Source of the DNA: Paenibacillus sp. OK003
Lineage (GTDB): Bacteria > Bacillota > Bacilli > Paenibacillales > Paenibacillaceae
Assembly: GCF_900109515.1 (NCBI RefSeq)
Contig: NZ_FOBD01000007.1
Span: 124,001 to 188,000 of the forward strand
Length of the DNA: 64,000 nucleotides
Reading direction: 5' to 3'
Below the pieces are notes generated by a model, which searched no databases, was not told the origin of the DNA, and worked only from the letters and a program-made list of their open reading frames with translations. Every line of letters starts with the position of its first letter. The stretch's first letter is position 1. Shown here in pieces: positions 45,804 to 53,879 of this stretch. A program made the position numbers and the translations under genes.

Positions 45804-46667
45804 CTATGGAAAATATGTTACACATCTCAGCCGGATAAAATGGACAGATATGAAATTGAATTTCATTAAAAATCTTCGCTGGAATGCATCTTCGCATGCT
45901 GCTGCCGATCCCTTCGCGGAAACTGTCTCCGGTGTATACCCTGCTACCGTTTGCCAGCCATTTGGCATGGTCGCTTCAACTTCAATCCGGGGTGAGGTCA
46001 GGTATCGGTTGACGACCTCCTGCTCCGTACCCTCCTCAACCTTGAGCCCCTTTTCCATGAAAATATACCGATCACACACGGCCGATAGCTGTGATAACAC
46101 GTGAGACGATACGAGAATCGTCATCTGTTCCTCCTGATTTAGCCGATGGATGATTCGGAGCACCATCTGAATTCCATCCGGGTCAAGCCCATTGGTTGGC
46201 TCATCCAGAAAGAGAATGGAGGGGCGGTGCAGCAGCACCCGTGCTAGACCTACGCGTTTTTTCATACATGTGCTGTAGGTGCCTACTTTTCGATATTGAT
46301 ATTCCTGTAATTCGAACAGATCCACGAGCTCATCAATCCGTGCTTTGGCATGTTGTACACCGAAAGCTTCAGCGAAAAAGATCAGGTTGTCACGCCCACT
46401 CATATTTTCATACAATCCACTCTGCTCGGTTAACGTGCCGCATATGGCGAGTACGTTCTCCGTCTCACGGAAGGGATCAAGACCGTTAATGCTCACTCTC
46501 CCGCGCGAAGCGCCAAGAACGCCGTTCATGATGCGGATCAGAGTGGTTTTGCCCGAACCGTTGGGCCCGATCAGCCTGGTAACGCTGCCTTGTTCAACCG
46601 TGAAGCTGACATCGTTCAGTGCCTGATGTACTTTAAATTGCTTGGAAATGTTGCGAACTTCAATCAT
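45804..46667 (-). CDS. orphan ABC transporter ATPase, probably degenerate
   Basis: A 287-residue ATPase of the NatA/drug-export class with Walker A GPNGSGKTT, Walker B ILFLDEPTNGLD and a His switch SSHVLSQ. The signature region reads YSTCMKKRVGLAR, where LSxGMKQR is expected; the invariant Gly of the ABC signature is Cys (codon TGT, one base from GGT). The last ~25 residues (AFQRRFLMKFNFISVHFIRLRCV) look unlike an ATPase tail and may be an out-of-frame join with the start of a lost permease. No permease gene follows. It is probably inactive or on the way to a pseudogene. Confidence 0.7.
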   Translation of the reverse strand: MIEVRNISKQFKVHQALNDVSFTVEQGSVTRLIGPNGSGKTTLIRIMNGVLGASRGRVSINGLDPFRETENVLAICGTLTEQSGLYENMSGRDNLIFFAEAFGVQHAKARIDELVDLFELQEYQYRKVGTYSTCMKKRVGLARVLLHRPSILFLDEPTNGLDPDGIQMVLRIIHRLNQEEQMTILVSSHVLSQLSAVCDRYIFMEKGLKVEEGTEQEVVNRYLTSPRIEVEATMPNGWQTVAGYTPETVSAKGSAAACEDAFQRRFLMKFNFISVHFIRLRCVTYFP

Positions 46668-47115
46668 GTATATTCACCGTCCGATCTGAGTTTGGAGATT
46701 ATACGTCCAGATGAGCAATATCGTTCAAATGGAGGTCCGGAAATAAAACTTCTCCGCCTTTAGTCCCAAAAGAAGGCAGCAACTTCACCCCTAAAGTCCG
46801 GCGAAATCGGGTCTCAGGTTTGTTTTCACTGTGGTCTATACCATGTATTCTGGTTAAAAGGATGCAATATCTCGTTTCATTGCCATCCATAACGTGGTAA
46901 TTAGACATAAGGCCTCTTACATATCAGGAATGCCTGAATATTCATCTAACGCCGGTCTTGGTTAGCCAAGGCCGGTTTGACGTCGTTACTTGGCGTATCC
47001 ATCCAATGGAACGCCTCATTTCTTGTGATTACATAACTATTTCGTCTAACACATCATATGAACACTTCCAAGTAGGGAACATCAGATGTGGTTGGACCAG
47101 AGGAAGGTGAGCGAA
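46668..47115. other. gap before the HSP90-like gene, with one hairpin
   Basis: CCGGTCTTGG (46952-46961) pairs with CCAAGGCCGG (46966-46975) across a TTAG loop, followed by TTTGA; it may be a weak terminator. A 69-codon minus-strand frame (46699-46908) with a weak ribosome site is not convincing. The promoter of the HSP90-like operon should lie at about 46980-47100, but no boxes are clear. Confidence 0.45.
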
Positions 47116-48951
47116 ATGACAGCATCCAATGAGTATCGCTTTCAGGTAAACCTAAGTGGTATGATCCAGATTCTATCGAACCATCTATACAGCAGCCCTA
47201 AAGTATTTTTACGTGAATTAATGCAAAATGCGACGGATGCCATTACAGCTCGAACAGAAGCGGAACCGGGATTCCAGGGTGAAGTACGTGTAGAACTGAC
47301 CGGAACAGGTGAGCAGTTGACCATGATGGTGGAGGACAACGGCATTGGCTTGACGGAAGCCGATATCCATGAGTTTCTTGCGATGATCGGACAATCCTCG
47401 AAGCGTGGGCAGCAGGCCTTGCTGGATGGAGAGACTTCGTTCATCGGGCGATTCGGGATCGGATTATTGTCCTGTTTCATGGTGAGTCATGAAATCGTCA
47501 TGCTGACGCAATCCGCGAAGGGTGGACCTTCAATGGAGTGGCGGGGTAAGCCCGATGGAACGTATACGATTCGGCAATTGGAGACACAGTTGTCTCCGGG
47601 AACGAAAGTATATCTGCGTTGTACACCGGATGCAGCGCATTATTTTGAAACGGAATATGTGAAAGAAGCTTTGTTCTATTACGGAGCGTTATTGCCTTAT
47701 CCGGTCATCCTGCACAGCGAGGGGGTTCAGCATATCGTCAATAGCCAGTCACCAATCTGGCTGATGGAGCCTGAGCTTGCACGTGGACGAAGAGCGGAAG
47801 TGCTGGCTTTTGGTGAACGCTTGCTTGGAGAGAAGTTTCAGGATTTCATCCCACTGACGACGGCTTCTGGCCGTACAGGAGGCATCGCCTTTGTTCTTCC
47901 GCATGCAGTTAATCTGAATGCCAAGCGTTCTCACCGGGTGTATCTAAAGCGAATGCTGATCTCGGAGAAGGCTGAGAATATTTTGCCGGATTGGGCCTTC
48001 TTCGTGAAATGCCTGATTTGGACAGATGAGCTTCAACCAACAGCTTCACGGGAGCATTTTTATGAAAATGAAAAGCTGGAAGAGGTTCGCTCCGAACTTG
48101 GCGATGCCCTTAGTAAAGGATTGGCCGACATGGCTGAGAGCCAGACGGAACGGCTGCAAAAGCTGATTCGCCTGCATGCGCTGTCGATGAAGGCACTGGC
48201 TGTGCAGGATCAGGAGTTCTATGCCATGATTCACCACTGGCTTCCATTTGAAAGTACCCGTGGTCATCGGGAACTGGGCGAGTTGATGAGTGAGGGAGAG
48301 ACGTTGTACTTCACGACCACAGTGGATGAGTATCGCCAGATTCATCATGTCGCGTCAGCCCAATCGATGCTGGTCATTAACGGTGGATACATCTACGACA
48401 GCGATTTGATGGCAATGCTGCCACAAGTGGTGCAGCATGTACAGACGCAGCGGTTGCAGCCGGATGAGGTATCCATGAGTTTCACTGATGTGCCACCAGC
48501 TGAACGGAATCAGTATTATGATGCCTTGCGCCTTGCTGACTCTGCTTTGCAACGTTTCCGCTGCCGTGCAGAGGTCAAGGGCTTCAAGCCAGCTGATTTG
48601 CCGGTGCTGTTCACGCTCTCGCAGGAGTCTTCCACGCTGCGGGCATTGGAAAAAGCAAGTGAGGAGAGTACCGAATTATTCTCATCTGTCCTCGGATCAT
48701 TGTCATCCGGCATTAGTTCGGCAGGTTATTCGACCTTGTACCTGAACATCAGCAATCCAATTATTCAGCGGGTCCTGACTTCACCAGATGCCCAAATGAC
48801 TCCGATTGCCATTGAGATGTTGTATGTCAATGCATTAATGATGGGGCATTATGCGATGAATCGGCAGGAGCTTGAGGTTCTGAATCAGGGCATCGTTCGT
48901 TTTATTGATTGGGGTTTGCGTGCGAATACAGATCGTAAGGGGGATGCCTGA
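47116..48951 (+). CDS. HSP90-family ATPase (HtpG-like, divergent)
   Basis: A 611-residue protein with the GHKL/HSP90 N-terminal ATPase: RFQVNLSGMIQILSNHLYSSPKVFLRELMQNATDA (helix with the catalytic Glu), MVEDNGIGLT and GRFGIGLLSCFMVS. The middle domain is recognisable (HRVYLKRMLISEKAENILPDWAFFVKCLIWTDELQPTASREHF) with the conserved Arg-Glu catalytic-loop region. The C-terminal third has little likeness to HtpG. GGAAGGTGAG precedes the ATG at 47116. This is the divergent 'HSP90 family protein' branch rather than housekeeping HtpG. It is translationally coupled to the next gene (TGATG), which suggests a dedicated partner. Confidence 0.88.
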   Translation: MTASNEYRFQVNLSGMIQILSNHLYSSPKVFLRELMQNATDAITARTEAEPGFQGEVRVELTGTGEQLTMMVEDNGIGLTEADIHEFLAMIGQSSKRGQQALLDGETSFIGRFGIGLLSCFMVSHEIVMLTQSAKGGPSMEWRGKPDGTYTIRQLETQLSPGTKVYLRCTPDAAHYFETEYVKEALFYYGALLPYPVILHSEGVQHIVNSQSPIWLMEPELARGRRAEVLAFGERLLGEKFQDFIPLTTASGRTGGIAFVLPHAVNLNAKRSHRVYLKRMLISEKAENILPDWAFFVKCLIWTDELQPTASREHFYENEKLEEVRSELGDALSKGLADMAESQTERLQKLIRLHALSMKALAVQDQEFYAMIHHWLPFESTRGHRELGELMSEGETLYFTTTVDEYRQIHHVASAQSMLVINGGYIYDSDLMAMLPQVVQHVQTQRLQPDEVSMSFTDVPPAERNQYYDALRLADSALQRFRCRAEVKGFKPADLPVLFTLSQESSTLRALEKASEESTELFSSVLGSLSSGISSAGYSTLYLNISNPIIQRVLTSPDAQMTPIAIEMLYVNALMMGHYAMNRQELEVLNQGIVRFIDWGLRANTDRKGDA

Positions 48952-50006
48952 TGAAGACCGAAATGGATTTTGAGGATCTGATGGATGAGGCCTATGGCCT
49001 GCCTAATGGAACAGCGAAGCTGGGCATGCTGGAGGAAGCGGCAAGAGTCGCCGATGTGAATGGTATGGAGGAGGAAGCGTACGAAGCGCGTTCAGAGATC
49101 GTGGAAACCGCGACATTCTGCGGTTATCCGATGAAAGCACTGATTGCTTTTTCCTGGCAGCTGGGCAAGTTTGATCAACAGCCAGAACGCTATGACGAAG
49201 AAACGTTAATGTGGTCGTATAAATGGATTTTGGGTGAATTATCCAGCTTCCCGGAAGTGTCTCGCGATAAAATGATGGAACTGCTGGAGGACTTTGGACG
49301 TCGCTTCAAATCATTTGGGTACAGTGAACGTTCGTATTGGTATTATCGATTCCGCATATCCATGGACCTTGGAGATCTGGAGGAGGCGGGTACCAGCTAT
49401 ACGAAGTTCAGAAGTATGGATCGTGACTTTATGAGTGATTGTGAAGCCTGTGAACAGGACGAGATCATGCGCTACTGGTTATTGGCAGGTGATGATGAGA
49501 AGGTATTGGAAGCGGCGAAGCCCATTTTGAAAGGGAGAATGAGTTGTGCCGAAATTCCGCACCTGACCTTATCGGAGATTTTGATGCCATTATACCGGCT
49601 TGGCAAGATTGATGAAGCTGACAAACATCAGGCCAAAGGCTATCGCATGATCAAAGGACATAATGATTTTGTGAAGAGCTTTGCTGAGCAGATGGATTAT
49701 CTTGCACGCACGAACCCGGCGAAGGGCATCGATGTACTGGAAGAAAATATAGTGCTCGCGATGGATCATGAAGATCCGTTTGCCAAAATGATGTTCTATG
49801 CTAGATCAGCACAACTGTTGCGCCGCTGGGCTGATGAATCTCCAGGATACCGATTGCGGCTTCCTGCCTCATTTCCCTATGAAGGAGATCCGGGAGATTT
49901 GCTTAAACTGGCCGACTATTTTGCAGCTTTTGCCAAGGCATCCGCTGACAAGTATGACCAGCGGAATGGCAATCAACATGTCTCTTCCATGTTAAGCGAG
50001 GTATAG
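48951..50006 (+). CDS. helical-repeat (TPR-like) partner of the HSP90-like ATPase
   Basis: A 351-residue, soluble, almost all-helical protein. Repeated helix pairs resemble tetratricopeptide units, e.g. AKLGMLEEAARVADVNGMEEEAYEARSEIVETA (about 20-52), RSYWYYRFRISMDLGDLEEAGTSYTKFRS (about 125-153) and EILMPLYRLGKIDEADKHQAKGYRMI (about 205-230). Cys pairs occur at SDCEACEQD. The ATG overlaps the TGA of the HSP90-like gene by one base, so the two are made together. A co-chaperone or client-adaptor role is inference, by analogy with TPR cofactors of eukaryotic HSP90. The operon ends at a strong terminator. Confidence 0.75.
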   Translation: MKTEMDFEDLMDEAYGLPNGTAKLGMLEEAARVADVNGMEEEAYEARSEIVETATFCGYPMKALIAFSWQLGKFDQQPERYDEETLMWSYKWILGELSSFPEVSRDKMMELLEDFGRRFKSFGYSERSYWYYRFRISMDLGDLEEAGTSYTKFRSMDRDFMSDCEACEQDEIMRYWLLAGDDEKVLEAAKPILKGRMSCAEIPHLTLSEILMPLYRLGKIDEADKHQAKGYRMIKGHNDFVKSFAEQMDYLARTNPAKGIDVLEENIVLAMDHEDPFAKMMFYARSAQLLRRWADESPGYRLRLPASFPYEGDPGDLLKLADYFAAFAKASADKYDQRNGNQHVSSMLSEV

Positions 50007-50059
50007 GAGAAGAGGAAGACAGCAGAGTATTCCGGCTACAAATGGTCAGCGTACAAACC

Positions 50060-50119
50060 AAAACAGGCTTGTTCAGAGGGAGGAAGCTCCTCCTTCGAAC
50101 AAGCCTGTTTAATTTTTTT
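50060..50119 (+). terminator. terminator of the HSP90-like operon
   Basis: AAACAGGCTTGTTC (50061-50074) with GAACAAGCCTGTTT (50097-50110), an inner GGAGGA/TCCTCC stem, then AATTTTTTTG. The A-run at the 5' side makes it usable from the other strand too, for the convergent serine-hydrolase gene. Confidence 0.93.
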
Positions 50120-50167
50120 GTGTCATGAGTGCGAGAATAATACTGTTATTGCAATCTGGTGTTCAGG

Positions 50168-52348
50168 TTATTCAGGATTCACGGTTGCAGGTGCAGCCGA
50201 AGCATCTTCAGCAGGTTTTTCGTCTTCAGGGGAAGCCTCCGCTTTTGACTGTTTTGCCCTCAACTCAGCTACGATTTTATCGGTTGGCTGCGTGAACAAT
50301 TTATACATAATGGCTGCCTCTTCCTGGCGGATCAGTGGTTTGCGGGAGAGGAAGTCAACCGACCCATCCTCCAGCACCTTCACTTCCGGGCCGTGAATGC
50401 CCAACTTGACCATCATTTGGATCGCAGGCACCGCCCAGGCATCCGTCTGTCCGGCCAGCTTCACATCTTCGAACAGTTCGTTCGGGTATTTCAGCTGGAA
50501 GGTTCTCCAGATCATCACCATGGCTTCTTGGCGAGTAATGGCCTGATCCGGTTTGAACTGTTTTGAATCTGCACCTGTGATCATGCCTAATTCATAACCA
50601 AGCTGAATATAACCGGCGGAAGGGTGTGAGGCCCAGTCCGTATCCGCAGGTGGAGTCGTTTTGCTGGCCTTCAGCCCGCTAATTTTTAGCATATCTTCAA
50701 TGTATTCAGCGCGAGTAACGGCAATTTTGGGTTGAAAAGCTTCATTTGCATCATTGGTATAGTATCCAAGGGATTGCAATCCATAGATGGCTTCAGCATA
50801 AGGACTATCTGCCCGCACATCTCGGAAGCCGTTGGGTTTCTGTCCTTTTTTCTCATATCCAAAAGGATTAAGATAAGGTTCTTTCATGTAGATGGTTCCA
50901 TCTGCATTTTCCTTGAACGCTGTGAACTGGCCTGTTAATTCATCCTTGAATAGATGATCTTCAACCTGGATCAGATTACGTGGGCCTATGAAAGCATCTG
51001 AAATGCTCAATTGTCCGGGCTCTTTGCTGCCTTCTTTCAAGGAACTGACAAGCGTGCTAATCCGCAGATCCGCATAAAGTCCGTTGAACCGTTGCAATTC
51101 ATCTGCCGATTGCGGCGTGTATTCCTTGAACTTAATCGGCTCGGCATATTGCGGGAAGAACGTCTGGATAAAGGCTGGATAGAACATATTGCGAAGTGCT
51201 CCAGCCTGATTATACGTTAGGAAGACACCAGTGTTTTGCTCAGGAATAAGGAAGAGATAAGAGCTGAACCCGGGCATGTCGCCTGCTTTGGTAATGATTT
51301 TGGAATTGCTACCCGCGCCAGGAAGCTGGTAAGCGGCTTCAAATCCATACGTGGTGTCTGGTAACAAGGGATGAATGGAGGAACGATACTGTTCCATGCT
51401 TTTCACAGTCGATTCCTTGAAAACACGTTCGTTATCCTTCACACCATCGTTCAGGAAAGCAAGCATGAAATTCCCAATGTCCTCTGTGGTAGACAACATG
51501 CCACCTTGAGGCAAAGGCGTTGGAGAGATCGTGTACAGATCAATTGGTTTATGTGCCGCATCATAGGCTGTTGCCAGCTGTTTTTTGAACTTGCCATCCA
51601 GCATAAAACTGCTGTTATCCATGCCCAGAGGCTGGAAGATATGTTGCTGCATATACGTTTCGAACGGTTCTCCGCTCACAATCTCCACAATCATGCCCAG
51701 CAGCAGGAAGGCGAAGTTGTCGTACATATAAGCGCTGCCAGGTTCTCTGACGACAGGTGGCATATGTAACGTTGCATAATCCTCCATCGATACCATTTTG
51801 TCGAAGTCATCATGCACATCTTCCTGCTCAGGGTCGCGGATCTCGAATCCGGTGGTGTGTGTGAGCAGATTCTCTACCGTTACAGGTTTGTCGAAAGGAT
51901 TATCGAATGTCAGTCCTTTCACATAGGTTTGAAAATCAGCTTTCAAATTCACCTTGCCTTGCTCCACAAGCTGCATAACAGCTGCTGCTGTGAACGTTTT
52001 GGAGACAGAGGCTACACGAAAGGTAGTGCTTTTCGGGTCAACGGGCGTTTTACTCTCCAGATCGGAATATCCATACCCTTTCTCTGCCACGACTTTTCCA
52101 TCTTTGACCACGACCACGGAAGCTCCAACATATTGGGCCTTGGCTTGGGGAGAGTTGAAAAATGTATCGAGAAAGGCGGTGGCCGATTCATTGTTCAGCG
52201 CTGTCGCGTTCCCTTTTTCATTGGCCGCAGCGGGTGTGGTCTCCGCTTGCACGGCTGGTGCCCATAGACTGAGAGACAGGACAAACGCCATGAACGCCCC
52301 CGTTATGGAGGTGAGCCTGAAGCGGGTGCTTCGATTGGATAAATGCAT
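50168..52348 (-). CDS. secreted serine hydrolase (class C beta-lactamase/PBP4* type) with SLH domains
   Basis: A 726-residue exoprotein. A signal peptide ends AVQAET near residue 36. A beta-lactamase-like domain (about 50-390) carries the nucleophile motif SVSK (in FRVASVSKTFTAAAVMQL), YDN in YMYDNFAFLLLG and a late TKAGDMPGF at the KTG position. A linker domain (about 395-500) is followed by SLH-type repeats (FRDVRADSPYAEAIYGLQSLGY; HPSAGYIQLGYELGMITGADSKQFKPDQAITRQEAMVMIW; LFEDVKLAGQTDAWAVPAIQMMVKLG) and an Ala/Glu/Pro tail. Such proteins are cell-surface esterases, D-aminopeptidases or wall-peptide hydrolases more often than true beta-lactamases. It is monocistronic. Confidence 0.9.
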   Translation of the reverse strand: MHLSNRSTRFRLTSITGAFMAFVLSLSLWAPAVQAETTPAAANEKGNATALNNESATAFLDTFFNSPQAKAQYVGASVVVVKDGKVVAEKGYGYSDLESKTPVDPKSTTFRVASVSKTFTAAAVMQLVEQGKVNLKADFQTYVKGLTFDNPFDKPVTVENLLTHTTGFEIRDPEQEDVHDDFDKMVSMEDYATLHMPPVVREPGSAYMYDNFAFLLLGMIVEIVSGEPFETYMQQHIFQPLGMDNSSFMLDGKFKKQLATAYDAAHKPIDLYTISPTPLPQGGMLSTTEDIGNFMLAFLNDGVKDNERVFKESTVKSMEQYRSSIHPLLPDTTYGFEAAYQLPGAGSNSKIITKAGDMPGFSSYLFLIPEQNTGVFLTYNQAGALRNMFYPAFIQTFFPQYAEPIKFKEYTPQSADELQRFNGLYADLRISTLVSSLKEGSKEPGQLSISDAFIGPRNLIQVEDHLFKDELTGQFTAFKENADGTIYMKEPYLNPFGYEKKGQKPNGFRDVRADSPYAEAIYGLQSLGYYTNDANEAFQPKIAVTRAEYIEDMLKISGLKASKTTPPADTDWASHPSAGYIQLGYELGMITGADSKQFKPDQAITRQEAMVMIWRTFQLKYPNELFEDVKLAGQTDAWAVPAIQMMVKLGIHGPEVKVLEDGSVDFLSRKPLIRQEEAAIMYKLFTQPTDKIVAELRAKQSKAEASPEDEKPAEDASAAPATVNPE

Positions 52349-52502
52349 GCAAACACTCCTTCAAAAGAAAATTTTGTAAAAAGCACACTCCTGTTATTAC
52401 TGATTAATGGCCCGATAGGTTTCAAGATAGTAGATTGTGATAGACATTTCCAATAGAACTCAAAACTACCAGGTTGAAATCCAGCATAGAAAAGTCGAAA
52501 AT

Positions 52503-53753
52503 TTAGGAGGCATCTGCACAGGGCTGTGGTTCACTTTGAACCGTTGACGGCCGAAGCGACTGCCGGAAAAATACGAGAGCGCCGATCCCCATCAAAACAT
52601 ACAGGCCAGCCATTGCATAAGAAGGCAGAAAGGCTCCAATCGTCAGCCCAAGACTACCCAGCAGAGCGGCTGCATTATAACTCATGCCGTCAGCAGCCAT
52701 ATAGGCAGCACGGTCGGAGTCAGGAATCATGCCAGCAAGCATGACCTGACGTACAGGCGCATACATGAGCTCACCAATGGTTAGCAGTACAGCGGATGTA
52801 ATAAGCAGCCAGGCCCAATTGCTGAAAGCGAGCACGGCAAAACCAGTAGTGTACAGACACAGGCCGACGGTCATGATAAATCTGGATTGGAAACGCCTCA
52901 TCCATTTGGAGAATGGAATGGCCATGATTACGACAAGTACAGTGTTAATCGCCATGATCAGACTGAACATCTGCAGACCTGAGATGTCCCAACGGAACAG
53001 TTGGGCGTTGAATTCACTTTTCAGACGAACGGCAATGTATTTATCCATTTGGAATTCCAGAGAGACAGCCAGCACTGTTGCGGTGAAAAATACCATAAAA
53101 CGTTTGTCCCTAAATACACCGACATACGTTTTCAGGATATTCCTATTTATCGGGGCATTAAGCTGATTGTGGTGTTTCTTATCCATTGTTTCATGAATAT
53201 AGAATAAGAGAATAAATAGTGTAACCAGGCTCTCCACGCATACCAGACTGAACAAAATGAAGCGGAAGGACTCGAATAATAACCCGCCCATCAGCGCACC
53301 AATCGTAACGGCAACGTTGGTGGTCCAATATTGCAGCCCATAGACATACTGACGTTCATGTTCACTGCTCACGTCTACAATCATGGCATTGGCAATGGGC
53401 CCGGTGATACCCGAACTGATGCTGCTAAGCAGAAACATGGCACAAGTTAAAGGAACGGAATTCATCCATGGGGAGTTGGCGGCAGCCAGCCAGAACAGGG
53501 CGAATACCTGCAGCAGTTGGGCGATGACCATCAGTTTCTTGCGTCCGACTCGGTCAGACCAGTATCCTGCGCCCAAGCCAACGATCATGGATGCCACAAT
53601 GTTAACGGTTAACAGTATACCTGCCCAGCCTGCACCAATCTGGACACTCAGATAAATCGCCATAAAAGGAATAATGGATTTCTGAGTTAGATCCGTAAAA
53701 AAATCAGTAATGATACGAATTTTGATGTTGCGGTGCAAATCAGTATATTTCAT
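52503..53753 (-). CDS. MFS multidrug-type transporter
   Basis: A 416-residue protein with 12 predicted membrane helices. The MFS loop 2-3 motif is GAGYWSDRVGRKKLMV (about residues 57-72), and a long cytoplasmic loop separates the halves near residue 195. It resembles drug-efflux MFS proteins of Bacilli. GGAAGGAAG precedes the ATG. It is divergent from the SgrR-like regulator 126 bases away, and this pairing suggests that regulator controls it. Confidence 0.88.
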   Translation of the reverse strand: MKYTDLHRNIKIRIITDFFTDLTQKSIIPFMAIYLSVQIGAGWAGILLTVNIVASMIVGLGAGYWSDRVGRKKLMVIAQLLQVFALFWLAAANSPWMNSVPLTCAMFLLSSISSGITGPIANAMIVDVSSEHERQYVYGLQYWTTNVAVTIGALMGGLLFESFRFILFSLVCVESLVTLFILLFYIHETMDKKHHNQLNAPINRNILKTYVGVFRDKRFMVFFTATVLAVSLEFQMDKYIAVRLKSEFNAQLFRWDISGLQMFSLIMAINTVLVVIMAIPFSKWMRRFQSRFIMTVGLCLYTTGFAVLAFSNWAWLLITSAVLLTIGELMYAPVRQVMLAGMIPDSDRAAYMAADGMSYNAAALLGSLGLTIGAFLPSYAMAGLYVLMGIGALVFFRQSLRPSTVQSEPQPCADAS

Positions 53754-53879
53754 GTGCAGTTCTCTTCCTTCCCGCTGGTGTTGTTGATGTACCTGAGTAT
53801 AATGGAGGAAAACCTGAAGAAAAACTGTAGAAGCGCACGGGTCAATTTCGTATTTTAATCAGGGGAAGGAAAGGCAGGG

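Noticed and set aside
46699..46908. 69-codon minus-strand frame upstream of the ABC ATPase
   Set aside because: Only a weak AGAGG site and no recognisable pattern; could be real but cannot be supported.
50168..52348. True beta-lactamase resistance gene
   Set aside because: SxxK and YxN are present, but the KTG box is altered and SLH repeats are attached; surface serine hydrolases of this build are usually esterases or peptidases.
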